The position numbers and the translations under genes were made by a program. Below the pieces are notes generated by a model. The model saw only the letters and a list, made by a program, of their open reading frames with translations. It was not told the origin of the DNA and searched no databases. 64,000 bases of DNA, from the NCBI GenBank assembly GCA_016866355.1, contig VGMN01000002.1:1-64000 (forward strand). Direction: 5' to 3'. The stretch is from Bacteroidota bacterium (GTDB lineage: Bacteria; Bacteroidota; Bacteroidia; Chitinophagales; Chitinophagaceae). Below are positions 19,975 to 29,601 of this stretch, in pieces (positions within the stretch are counted from its first letter, which is position 1; every line of letters starts with the position of its first letter).

Positions 19975-21681
19975 ATGTATAGAAATAAAGTAATTATTGT
20001 AGCTGTTGCAGCATTGTTTCTAACACTTTCATCCTGCAAGAAAAGATTGGATGATATGTTGGCCAACCCCAACGTTCCTACGTTGGATAAGGCTGATACA
20101 GATCTTTACCTCAATGCAGCGCAATTGAGCTTCAGTGGTGTTTTTAGCTCACTTTCAGACCGTGGCATGGAAATGTCAAGGCTTTGGAACATGGGAGGTA
20201 GTATATACCTAAATGCTTATCGTCCAGAGACATTCAATGGGGTGTGGGGAAGTGCCTACCGTGATGTCTTGACGCAGATTAATGCAATGGAGCCCTTGGC
20301 CCGTGCCCAAAATCGTTTTTTCCACCTTGGAATTGGTCAGGTTTTGAAGGCCTACACCGGAATGGCATTGGTTGACTTTTTTGGTGATGTTCCTTGGTTT
20401 GAGGCTGCTAACCCTTCTAACTCGGTAATCAACCCTAAAATTGATAAGGGACAAGATGTTTATGCAAACTGTTTGGTTTTATTGGACTCTGCTCTAGGAA
20501 ACTTTGCAAAAAATGCTGCTTCAAGTCCAACTAATGACCTCTATTATGGAGGTAACAAAACACGTTGGATCACGTTGGCAAAAACGTTGAAGTTAAAAGC
20601 GTTTATGACCACACGCTTAGTAGATGCGAGCGCGGGTTCAAAGATTGCTGCTATCGTAACTGCCGGAGATATTATTGATACTGAAGCTGAAGATTTTGTT
20701 TTTCGTTTTGGAACTCAGTTAGAAAACCCAAATTCTCGTCATCCAAAATACAACTCTTGTTACCGTGCTGCAGGTGGTGTTGGAATATATATTTCAAATT
20801 ACTTGGCATGGGAAATGGTAGCTGAAAAAGGTTTAGTTGATCCTAGAACCCGTTATTATTTCCGTCGTCAAATTACTGCTAGAAATGGACAAACTTCCTC
20901 AGGCCAGTTTATCCTTCCTGCCACTGCCTTGAGTTGTCAGGGACAGTTAAGTCCCGGCCACTATCCTACGAATATGGCCTTCTGCATGGCAGGCGACGGT
21001 TATTTTGGACGTGACCACGGTGATCCCTCCGGAATTCCTCCAGATGGACAACACCGTACAGCCTGGGGTATTTATCCTGCAGGTGGTGATTTTGATGCAT
21101 TAGCTGTCAATACGGGGGCGGCCTCTAGTGTACAAGCTAGCATTGTGACCTTAACGGGTACTCCTGGTGCGCGCGGTTCCGGTATACATCCTATTTGGCT
21201 GTCCTCTTACACTCATTTCCTTCTTGCTGAGGCACAACTTGCTTTAGGTGGAACCGCTGCTGTTGCTCGCACATTATTAGATGCTGGTGTACGTCAGTCA
21301 ATTACCAAGGTCTTAAATTTCCCCGGTACAATGACTGTAACGCCTAATCCCATATATGTTCCTTCAACTACAGAAGTTACTCAATACGTAAATACTGTCT
21401 TAGGCGCTTTTGATGCTGCTTCAACAAATACAGCTAAATTGAATGTGGTGATGAAAGAGTATCATATCGCCTCGTTTGGTAATGGTATCGAACCTTATAA
21501 TAATTACCGTCGTACAGGTATGCCAACCAATATGCAGCCTATGCTAAACCCACAGCCAGGTCCATTTATTCGTAGTGTATGGTATCCAACAGATCACGTT
21601 ACATTAAACCTTAATGCAAAGCAAAAAACCGATAATACCGTAAAAGTTTTCTGGGATAACGGATCAGCTACTTGTTTCTAA
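19975..21681 (+). CDS. SusD/RagB-like outer membrane lipoprotein (SusD-like_2 type, locus 3)
   Basis: 568 aa; lipobox LSSC; 11 nt downstream of SusC; paralogous to 3510-5153. Confidence 0.92.
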   Translation: MYRNKVIIVAVAALFLTLSSCKKRLDDMLANPNVPTLDKADTDLYLNAAQLSFSGVFSSLSDRGMEMSRLWNMGGSIYLNAYRPETFNGVWGSAYRDVLTQINAMEPLARAQNRFFHLGIGQVLKAYTGMALVDFFGDVPWFEAANPSNSVINPKIDKGQDVYANCLVLLDSALGNFAKNAASSPTNDLYYGGNKTRWITLAKTLKLKAFMTTRLVDASAGSKIAAIVTAGDIIDTEAEDFVFRFGTQLENPNSRHPKYNSCYRAAGGVGIYISNYLAWEMVAEKGLVDPRTRYYFRRQITARNGQTSSGQFILPATALSCQGQLSPGHYPTNMAFCMAGDGYFGRDHGDPSGIPPDGQHRTAWGIYPAGGDFDALAVNTGAASSVQASIVTLTGTPGARGSGIHPIWLSSYTHFLLAEAQLALGGTAAVARTLLDAGVRQSITKVLNFPGTMTVTPNPIYVPSTTEVTQYVNTVLGAFDAASTNTAKLNVVMKEYHIASFGNGIEPYNNYRRTGMPTNMQPMLNPQPGPFIRSVWYPTDHVTLNLNAKQKTDNTVKVFWDNGSATCF

Positions 21682-21700
21682 AACGTTAAAAATTATTCAA

Positions 21701-22684
21701 ATGAAATCTAAAATTTTCGTACTCGCTTCTGCCCTTCTAGCCCTTATTTGGTTATCAGGCTGTACCGAGAAAACTGAAAATGACTTCGACCGTTTTATGG
21801 CGGGGTTGTATACAGGTTCATATCTCAAGGGTAAAGCTACTTTTGACCCAGGTACAAACACTTGGACTGACCAAAGCGTTTTAGCAAATACGTTGGATGC
21901 TGGTAATCTTGCTAATGCTCGGGTGGGTGTTCGTGTTCGCTCTTGGGGTAATGATCCTGTAGCTACTGCAAATATTTATGTAGTAAAAAATACAAATGCA
22001 AACCAAACAGCATGGCGCTTTATAAAGAAGTATACCATCGCCGATGGAGACACTAGTTACTTTGATATTTATGTAACTGCACAAGAAATTGCAACTGCCT
22101 TGGGTTTACAAATGAACGTAAACACCGGAAACTTTGCCCCTGGAAGTATTTTCACTTGCTATGTTGAGGCTGTCACAAAATCAGGGAAAAAATACACAGT
22201 CAACAACTCCAACTTCTCTGGAAGTGGGGCTAACTTTTACTACTCAATTTTCTCTTTCCGTGCCAGCGTAGTATGTCCATTTGATCCCACTAAAATGCCG
22301 GGTAACTATGTGGTAGTAACAGATGGGTGGGAAGACTGGTCTCCAGGAGATATAATTCCATCCCCAATTACAGCCACTACTGCTACTTCAATTTCTACTT
22401 TTGGAATTTATCCCAACATGGCATATCCCGGCGCTAATAGCCCTCAAACTTGGACAATTAACGTTAATGCCAGCACTGGTGTGGCTACTGTAACCAATCA
22501 GTACTACGGAAAGTACAGCACCAGTCCAAGTGCTACGCTGTATGCAGTATCAACAGCTGGAACGGGAAACTTCATTTTTTCCTGTACAACCCCAGTTGTA
22601 ATGACAATGTTGTTGAACCACCACGTATTTGGTGCACCAACAGTTTCTGCAGGTCAATACCAGTTGACATTACGTAAGCAATAA
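21701..22684 (+). CDS. Putative lipoprotein, third gene of SusCD locus 3
   Basis: 327 aa; lipobox LSGC; co-oriented 19 nt after SusD. Confidence 0.78.
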   Translation: MKSKIFVLASALLALIWLSGCTEKTENDFDRFMAGLYTGSYLKGKATFDPGTNTWTDQSVLANTLDAGNLANARVGVRVRSWGNDPVATANIYVVKNTNANQTAWRFIKKYTIADGDTSYFDIYVTAQEIATALGLQMNVNTGNFAPGSIFTCYVEAVTKSGKKYTVNNSNFSGSGANFYYSIFSFRASVVCPFDPTKMPGNYVVVTDGWEDWSPGDIIPSPITATTATSISTFGIYPNMAYPGANSPQTWTINVNASTGVATVTNQYYGKYSTSPSATLYAVSTAGTGNFIFSCTTPVVMTMLLNHHVFGAPTVSAGQYQLTLRKQ

Positions 22685-22703
22685 ATAGGAATAATCATAT
22701 TTT

Positions 22704-22733
22704 AAAAAGCCTCCAATTCGGAGGCTTTTTTTT
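22704..22733 (+). terminator. Intrinsic terminator after SusCD locus 3
   Basis: aaaaagcctcc-aatt-cggaggctttttttt hairpin plus T-tract. Confidence 0.9.
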
Positions 22734-22741
22734 GTGCTTTA

Positions 22742-23155
22742 TTATCCTTTAGCGGGAAATTTCTGTAGGTATTCTTTTTTGCTTAACACTTGCCCTTTGA
22801 CTCGGAGCACATAAATATTATCGCTCTCTTTTAATTTTATATAAACCTCCTTGAGAAAAACTTCTTCTGCCCCCGCGTTATAGGTGACAGTTAGTTTTGC
22901 TTGTTGTCCAGGACCAATTGTATTACGGCTAATTTTTGGTGTAGTACATCCACATCCCGCCCACGTTTTGTCCACTGTTATGCTTTTCTTACTAGAATTA
23001 GTGATGGTAAAAGAACAGGAGGCGGGTACCCCCAATTGTAAAACCCCAAAATTATGTACGCCTTTGTTAAAACGAATTATGTTCGTTTCAGCAGTTGGCG
23101 CCTGGGACCAGGCAACAACACTAATGGGTATTAAAAACGCTGCTAATGGCTTCAT
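22742..23155 (-). CDS. DUF1573 domain protein
   Basis: 137 aa; signal peptide; NFGVLQLGVPASCSFTITN...WAGCGCTTPKISRNTIGPG motif. Confidence 0.88.
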   Translation of the reverse strand: MKPLAAFLIPISVVAWSQAPTAETNIIRFNKGVHNFGVLQLGVPASCSFTITNSSKKSITVDKTWAGCGCTTPKISRNTIGPGQQAKLTVTYNAGAEEVFLKEVYIKLKESDNIYVLRVKGQVLSKKEYLQKFPAKG

Positions 23156-23163
23156 GAATGATT

Positions 23164-24360
23164 TTAATGTGTTCTTCCAGGGTATTCTTGCAAAGCACTA
23201 GCTAAGCAATCCATGGCAGCAGCAATAGATGCTAGGTTTAATACATATGCCAGACGAACCTCTTGTTTTCCCAGCCCTGCCGTGCCATAAAAGCCGGTGG
23301 CAGGAGCTAACATCAAGGTTTGTCCATTAAAGGAGAAAGATTCTAACAACCATTGACAAAATTTATCACTGTCATCAATTGGCAGTCTAGCAATGGCGTA
23401 AAAAGCTCCTCCGGGATTAGGACAAAATACCCCGGGCATTTGATTTAATCGTGTTACTAGTAAATCACGGCGTGCTTGATATTCAGCTTTAGGGCCGTCA
23501 AAAAAATTAGCAGGGAGATCAACGGCGGCCTCTCCTAGAATTTGGGCCAATCCAGGGGGGCTTAAGCGGGCCTGTGCAAATTTCATTGCCGTGTTGTACA
23601 CCTCTTTATTACGCGTTACAAAAGCTCCGATGCGAGCGCCACAGGCACTATATCTCTTAGATATAGTATCCATCATCACAACCTGCTTGTCCAGCCCTTT
23701 AAGTGAAAGCGCGCTCATGGCAGAACCCGTGTAAGAAAATTCTCTATACGCTTCGTCACTAAATAAATACAGATCATGTTTTTTACAAAGCTCTCCCAAT
23801 GCCTCCATTTCCTGCTTGCTATAGAGGTAACCCGTGGGATTATTAGGGTTACAAATAAGTATTGCTTTGGATTTAGCGGTTAATACTTTTTCAAAAGATT
23901 CAATGGGTGGTAATGCAAACCCGTTTTCAATGGAGGAGGTAATAGGGACTATTTTCACACCCGCTGCACAGGCAAATCCATTGTAATTAGCATAAAAGGG
24001 TTCTGGTACAATTACCTCGTCACCAGGATTTAAACATGCAAAAAATCCAAATTGAATAGCTTCGCTTCCACCGGCGGTAATCATAATGTCCTTCTGTGAA
24101 AGTGAAATACCTGCTGTTGCATAGTAATCCACTAATTTTCTCCGGTAGCTTTCATTGCCTGCACTATGGCTATATTCCAATACTGGGATGTTTGCCTTTT
24201 TCACGGCATCAAGAATGGCAGCGGGTGTTTCAATATCAGGTTGTCCAATATTCAGGTGATAGACTTTGATCCCTTTCTTTTTAGCAGCTTCTGCAAAAGG
24301 GACTAATTTTCTAATAGGAGAGGGCGGCATCTGCTGGCCTCGGGTGGAGATAGCTGGCAT
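23164..24360 (-). CDS. Pyridoxal-phosphate-dependent aminotransferase class I/II
   Basis: 398 aa; LNIGQPDIETP, CNPNNPTGYLYS, SDEAYREF, DTISKRYSACGARIG (PLP lysine) motifs. Confidence 0.93.
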   Translation of the reverse strand: MPAISTRGQQMPPSPIRKLVPFAEAAKKKGIKVYHLNIGQPDIETPAAILDAVKKANIPVLEYSHSAGNESYRRKLVDYYATAGISLSQKDIMITAGGSEAIQFGFFACLNPGDEVIVPEPFYANYNGFACAAGVKIVPITSSIENGFALPPIESFEKVLTAKSKAILICNPNNPTGYLYSKQEMEALGELCKKHDLYLFSDEAYREFSYTGSAMSALSLKGLDKQVVMMDTISKRYSACGARIGAFVTRNKEVYNTAMKFAQARLSPPGLAQILGEAAVDLPANFFDGPKAEYQARRDLLVTRLNQMPGVFCPNPGGAFYAIARLPIDDSDKFCQWLLESFSFNGQTLMLAPATGFYGTAGLGKQEVRLAYVLNLASIAAAMDCLASALQEYPGRTH

Positions 24361-24402
24361 CTTACAAAGGTAAGTACAGCTGTTATTTTTATTGAATTAC
24401 AT

Positions 24403-25857
24403 TTGTGCGTGTTTTCAAAGCGCCTCCCTCATTATATTTTAATGCTTGTCCTGTTTTTTTATGCAGGACTTCAACAGCCTAAATTGCTTGCTCAGTTATG
24501 TACGGGTAGTTTGGGTGACCCAGTTTTAAAAATTGATTTTGGAACGGGGGCTGCTAATTACTCTTTTACAGCACCAGGCTATCGGTTAACAACTGGTGCC
24601 TGCCCCAATGATGGCGAATACAGTATTACAACTTTTCAGTCTAATTGTGGCCGTCAGTGGCATTCCGTTTCAGCAGATCATACGGGTGGCGGTGCATTTA
24701 TGATGGTGAATGCATCCAATACGCCCGGCGATTTTTTCCTACAAACAGTGACTAATCTTTGCCCGAATACTACGTATGAATTTTCAGCATGGGTGTTGAA
24801 TATCATAAATAATCCAGCATTGATAAAGCCAAATCTTACGTTCAGGGTGGAGTCAACTGCTGGAGCCATTTTAAATCAATACTCAACAGGAGATATCGGG
24901 GTGTTTTCTCAACCCACCTGGGAGCCGTTTGGATTTTATTTTACTACGGGTGCAGGAACTAATACAGTGGTTTTACGAATTACCAATAATGCACCTGGTG
25001 GAAATGGAAATGACTTGGCATTGGACGATATTCAATTCAGGCCTTGCGGGCCTACTTTACGTACTACCGCTCCCTCAGGATTGGATACTTTTCGTTTGTG
25101 TGAATATGATCAGTTGCCAGTGCTTTATCAAGGAAATCTTTCCCCAGGGTTTACCAGCCCTGCTTATCAATGGCAAGTAAGCACGGATACGGCACGAACA
25201 TGGACTGATATACCGAGTGCTACTGCTTTACAATATGTGCGAACTCCAACTACTACTGGCTATTTTCTATATCGGTTGACTGTTGCTGAGTCTGGATCAT
25301 TAGGCATTTCCAGTTGCAGAATTGTATCGAATATATTGCTGGCTGAAATTTATCCAAAGCCAGTGGTTTATGCAGGACCTGATCGCACCAAGTTTGCGGG
25401 CCGTCCCGTTCAATTATTAGGTTCTTCTGATGGCCCAGTTAGTAATTTATTTAATTGGAATCCGCCGCTATATTTAAGTGATGTAACAACGGCTATGCCG
25501 CTTGCGGATCCACCTCAAGCACAATCATATACTTTAACCGTGACTACCAACAAAGGGTGTATTGGCCGTGACTCCGTTTTAGTGAATGTGGTTGATAAGT
25601 TATATATCCCCACGGCATTTACGCCCAATGGAGATGGCAAAAATGATCGTTGGCAGATTCCTAATTTGGATTTGGCAGATGGAGCAACGGTGCAAGTATT
25701 TGATAGGGCAGGGCAGCTTGTATTTTCTACTGGCAATAGCATTACATCTTGGGATGGTAATTTCCAGGGAGCCCCCTTGCCAACTGGCGTCTATCTCTAT
25801 TTGATTCGTTTTCGAGACGGTTATCTTATGAAAGGAAAATTAACGCTAATACGATAA
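24403..25857 (+). CDS. Secreted protein with gliding motility-associated C-terminal (CHU_C, type B T9SS sorting) domain
   Basis: C-terminus IPTAFTPNGDGKNDRWQI...VFDRAGQLVFSTG...WDGNFQGAPLPTGVYLYLI. Start uncertain (TTG 24403 in track; ATG 24442 plausible). Confidence 0.9.
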   Translation: MCVFSKRLPHYILMLVLFFYAGLQQPKLLAQLCTGSLGDPVLKIDFGTGAANYSFTAPGYRLTTGACPNDGEYSITTFQSNCGRQWHSVSADHTGGGAFMMVNASNTPGDFFLQTVTNLCPNTTYEFSAWVLNIINNPALIKPNLTFRVESTAGAILNQYSTGDIGVFSQPTWEPFGFYFTTGAGTNTVVLRITNNAPGGNGNDLALDDIQFRPCGPTLRTTAPSGLDTFRLCEYDQLPVLYQGNLSPGFTSPAYQWQVSTDTARTWTDIPSATALQYVRTPTTTGYFLYRLTVAESGSLGISSCRIVSNILLAEIYPKPVVYAGPDRTKFAGRPVQLLGSSDGPVSNLFNWNPPLYLSDVTTAMPLADPPQAQSYTLTVTTNKGCIGRDSVLVNVVDKLYIPTAFTPNGDGKNDRWQIPNLDLADGATVQVFDRAGQLVFSTGNSITSWDGNFQGAPLPTGVYLYLIRFRDGYLMKGKLTLIR

Positions 25858-25866
25858 CAGTACAAT

Positions 25867-25899
25867 AAAAAACCCTCTGTGGTTGCAGAGGGTTTATAA
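25867..25899. terminator. Bidirectional intrinsic terminator between convergent genes
   Basis: aaccctctg-tggttg-cagagggtt inverted repeat flanked by A- and T-rich tails. Confidence 0.8.
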
Positions 25900-25917
25900 T
25901 AAAAACGGATGGTGTGA

Positions 25918-26352
25918 TTAGGACTTTTTCACCGGTGCTTTAGGAGCTTGTTTCTGCAATTCTGCAAAGGCTTCCGTGCTTAAAACTTCACCGGTAATTT
26001 TTACGGTTTTAACTTCGTCAATACCCGCAAACTTGATATTTACATCTTTGGTGAAAGGGGCAACAGCCGCCGCATTGTATTGTACTTTTAGTTTTGCAGA
26101 AGTGCCAGGCTGAATAGGTTCAGCAATTCTTTCTGGGGTAGTACAACCACAGCTAGCCCAGCTGTTCTCCACTACTAGCGGTTTGTCAGAAATGTTTTTG
26201 ATTTCAAACGAATAAGTTACAGGCTCTCCCTGTTTGATTTTTCCAAAATCATATTTTTCTGTGTTCATTTTTACCACGGCATCAACCTTGGTTTGGGCAA
26301 ATGCCACCATTGAAAACAAGCTAAGGGTGGCAGCAAATAATATCTTTTTCAT
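25918..26352 (-). CDS. DUF1573 domain protein (second copy)
   Basis: 144 aa; signal peptide; YDFGKIKQGEPVTYSFEIKN...WASCGCTTPERIAEPIQPG. Confidence 0.9.
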   Translation of the reverse strand: MKKILFAATLSLFSMVAFAQTKVDAVVKMNTEKYDFGKIKQGEPVTYSFEIKNISDKPLVVENSWASCGCTTPERIAEPIQPGTSAKLKVQYNAAAVAPFTKDVNIKFAGIDEVKTVKITGEVLSTEAFAELQKQAPKAPVKKS

Positions 26353-26470
26353 AATAGGATGAATTTGACTACAAATATAATTAAAAACGGGCCTATTAGC
26401 TGCAACTACGGGCTAACCGCTCTTTTTTAGCAATACCATAACCCCATTTAATCTCCCTAATTTTGCGCCC

Positions 26471-28846
26471 ATGGAAGCACTCAGCCAGGAAAAACTGTCT
26501 TTTGAGCTGTTTAAAAGCAGCGTCTTAAGGGATTATAAGCTTGCTTGTTTGAGCCGAGAAATCAGCCTGCTGGGGCGCAAGGAGGTGTTGAGTGGAAAAG
26601 CCAAGTTTGGAATTTTCGGTGATGGAAAAGAAATAGCACAGGTAGCGATGGCTAAATTTTTTAAGCCTGGGGATTTCAGAAGTGGCTACTACCGGGATCA
26701 AACTTTTGTACTGGCTGCGGGATTGGGTACGGGCCAACAATTATTTGCACAATTGTATGCTGACGCTGATCTGGGTCGTGAACCTTTCAGTGGCGGGCGC
26801 CAAATGAATAACTTTTTTGCTACTCCTTTTTTAGATGCAACTGGCGAGTGGCTGGATGTTACTAAAACTAAAAATAGTTCTAGTGATATTGCTCCCACTG
26901 CAGGGCAAATGCCACGTGCCCTTGGGTTGGCACATGCATCTAGTTTATTCAGGAATATTCCTGCCTTGCATTCATTTCCACATTTGTCAAAAAAAGGAAA
27001 CGAAGTATGTTTTGCAACCATAGGAGATGCTTCAACGAGCGAAGGGCATTTTTGGGAAACTATAAATGCAGCAACGGTACTTCAAGTTCCATTGGTAGTA
27101 TTTGTTTGGGATGACGGATATGGTATCTCTGTTCCTAGAGAATATCAAACGGCAAAAGGTTCTATCTCTGCGGCATTAGCAGGCATGCAGCGCACCGAAA
27201 CAGAAAAGGGTTTGCATTTGGTGCGTGTCAAAGGCTGGGATTATGCTGGATTATGTGAAGCCTTTGAAGAAGGTATTCAATTAGCTAGAGAGCAACATGT
27301 CCCTGTACTTTTCCATGTGGAAGAAATAACGCAGCCACAAGGTCATTCTACTTCAGGTAGTCATGAAAGGTATAAATCCCCCGAGCGGTTGGAATGGGAG
27401 AAAAATTGGGATGGGTTAGTAAAAATGAAAGAGTGGCTGCTTTCAAATGGATTAGCAGAAGAAAATGAAGTTGCTATAATCCAGGCAGCGGCAAAGGAAG
27501 AAGCAAAAACTGCAAAAGAGCAAGCTTGGAAATCATATTTGACGCCACTCAAGCAATTAGTTGAACATGCGGTGACTACCATTAATAGCTCAGCAGCGGC
27601 TATGCCAGCTATTAATGAAAAACTGCGTCAACTTGCAGCTGAATTAGATGCTAAACGTGACCCACTACGAAGAGATATACTTCGCGTGCTATATCGCGCT
27701 ATTCAATTGGCAACTCCCCATGGAACGGCAGATAGTTTACAAGCTGCTTACCGAAGCTTGAAACATGAAGGGGAGAAACTATACAACAGCTATCTATATG
27801 ATGAGGGCCCGAAGAGTGCGTTGAAAATCACTGCAGTTAAACCAGCCTATGGCAGTGATCCCACACAGGTCAATGGTTTTGAAATCTTGAATCGTTTCTT
27901 TGATGAGCAATTTGCTGCTAATCCTCGACTGATTGCTTTTGGGGAGGATTTAGGACAGATCGGGGATGTTAACCAGGGCTTTAGTGGTTTGCAAGAGAAA
28001 CATGGCAAAGAAAGAATTTTTGATACGGGGATTCGCGAGCTTACCATCATAGGTAGTGGAATTGGTTTAGCATTACGAGGACTTAGGCCCATTGCTGAAA
28101 TACAATATCTGGATTACTTGTTATACGGCTTACAGCCCCTGAGTGATGATGTTGCAACGCTTCATTACCGCACTTGTGGAAAACAAGCCTGTCCATTGAT
28201 TGTGCGTACACGTGGGCATCGTTTAGAGGGAATTTGGCACAGTGGTTCTCCTATGGGTATGATTATTCATTCACTCAGAGGTATGCACGTTTGTGTCCCA
28301 CGTAATATGACACAAGCAGCTGGAATGTATAACACCTTGCTCCAAAGTAATGATCCGGGTTTGGTGATTGAATGTTTGAATGGATATCGATTAAAAGAAA
28401 TGCTGCCAACCAATTTGCTTGAATTTACAGTACCACTTGGCGTTCCTGAAATTATTAAGGAAGGTACTGATGTCACTATTGTATCTTATGGGTCTACATT
28501 GCGTATAGTACAAGATGCAGTAACTATTTTAGAAGAAGATGGAATTAGTTGTGAGATTGTGGACGTGCAAACCTTGTTGCCTTTTGATTTAGCACAAATA
28601 ACTTTACAGTCTTTAAAAAAGACTAATAGAATTTTATTTGTAGATGAAGATGTGCCTGGCGGTGCTGCTTCTTATCTTTTCAATAAAGTAATGGAAGAGC
28701 AGGGGGGGTATCGATATTTGGATGTGGCACCCCGCACTTTAACAGCAAAGGCACACCGGCCTGCTTACGGCAGTGACGGGGATTATTTTAGCAAACCCAA
28801 TGCGGAAGAAATTGAACAGGTGATTCGAGAAATGATCGCAGAGTAA
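26471..28846 (+). CDS. 2-oxoacid (branched-chain/pyruvate-type) dehydrogenase E1, fused alpha and beta subunits
   Basis: 791 aa; N-terminal E1-alpha (GDASTSEGHFWETINAA TPP motif) and C-terminal E1-beta (FGEDLGQIGDVNQGFSGLQ, RTRGHRLEGIWHSGSPMG). Confidence 0.92.
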   Translation: MEALSQEKLSFELFKSSVLRDYKLACLSREISLLGRKEVLSGKAKFGIFGDGKEIAQVAMAKFFKPGDFRSGYYRDQTFVLAAGLGTGQQLFAQLYADADLGREPFSGGRQMNNFFATPFLDATGEWLDVTKTKNSSSDIAPTAGQMPRALGLAHASSLFRNIPALHSFPHLSKKGNEVCFATIGDASTSEGHFWETINAATVLQVPLVVFVWDDGYGISVPREYQTAKGSISAALAGMQRTETEKGLHLVRVKGWDYAGLCEAFEEGIQLAREQHVPVLFHVEEITQPQGHSTSGSHERYKSPERLEWEKNWDGLVKMKEWLLSNGLAEENEVAIIQAAAKEEAKTAKEQAWKSYLTPLKQLVEHAVTTINSSAAAMPAINEKLRQLAAELDAKRDPLRRDILRVLYRAIQLATPHGTADSLQAAYRSLKHEGEKLYNSYLYDEGPKSALKITAVKPAYGSDPTQVNGFEILNRFFDEQFAANPRLIAFGEDLGQIGDVNQGFSGLQEKHGKERIFDTGIRELTIIGSGIGLALRGLRPIAEIQYLDYLLYGLQPLSDDVATLHYRTCGKQACPLIVRTRGHRLEGIWHSGSPMGMIIHSLRGMHVCVPRNMTQAAGMYNTLLQSNDPGLVIECLNGYRLKEMLPTNLLEFTVPLGVPEIIKEGTDVTIVSYGSTLRIVQDAVTILEEDGISCEIVDVQTLLPFDLAQITLQSLKKTNRILFVDEDVPGGAASYLFNKVMEEQGGYRYLDVAPRTLTAKAHRPAYGSDGDYFSKPNAEEIEQVIREMIAE

Positions 28847-28851
28847 ATTTA

Positions 28852-29574
28852 CTAGGCCATATTGTGAAATACCTTTTGCACATCATCATCCTGCTCTAAC
28901 TTTTCAATCAGTTTACTAACTTCCTCTGCTTGTTCGTCAGAAACAGGTACGGTTACTGTGGGTATCCATTCAACCTCTGCACTTAGTGGGGGTATGGTCC
29001 GATCCTCCAGTGCTTTTTGCATATTGCCAAAATCAGTAAATCCACAACGCAGTACCAAAATCTCTTCACCGTTTTCACCGGTACTTTCTCCTAATTCTTC
29101 CAGTCCTGCATCGATAAGTTCCAATTCCAACTCCTCAGGATTCAGTCCCTCTGGTTTTAATTTGAAGACTCCCATTTTTTTAAATTGGAATGCCACGCTG
29201 CCACTATTACCTAAACTCCCACCTCCTTTGTTGAAATGTGATTTTACATTTGCCACTGTTCTTACGTGATTATCAGTAGCGGTTTCTACAAGAATGGCTA
29301 CACCATTAGGTCCGTATCCTTCATAGAGAATTTCGTCATAATTAGCCATTTCTTTACCCAATGCCCGCTTGATCGCAGCTTCCACACGGTCCTTAGGCAT
29401 ATTGACGCTCTTGGCGTTTTGGACGCAGCGTCTTAAGGCGGGGTTAGTGTTGGGGTCAGTACCTCCTGCTTTGACAGCAATTACAATCTCTTTCCCAATA
29501 CGGGTGAACTGTTTGGCCATGCGGTCCCAACGGGCAAACATGGTCGATTTGCGTACTTCAAAAATTCTTCCCAT
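28852..29574 (-). CDS. YebC/PmpR family regulatory protein
   Basis: 240 aa; [62 protein letters not shown] motifs. Confidence 0.96.
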   Translation of the reverse strand: MGRIFEVRKSTMFARWDRMAKQFTRIGKEIVIAVKAGGTDPNTNPALRRCVQNAKSVNMPKDRVEAAIKRALGKEMANYDEILYEGYGPNGVAILVETATDNHVRTVANVKSHFNKGGGSLGNSGSVAFQFKKMGVFKLKPEGLNPEELELELIDAGLEELGESTGENGEEILVLRCGFTDFGNMQKALEDRTIPPLSAEVEWIPTVTVPVSDEQAEEVSKLIEKLEQDDDVQKVFHNMA

Positions 29575-29601
29575 GAAAGTTAAATTCAGGGCTGCAAGCT
29601 A

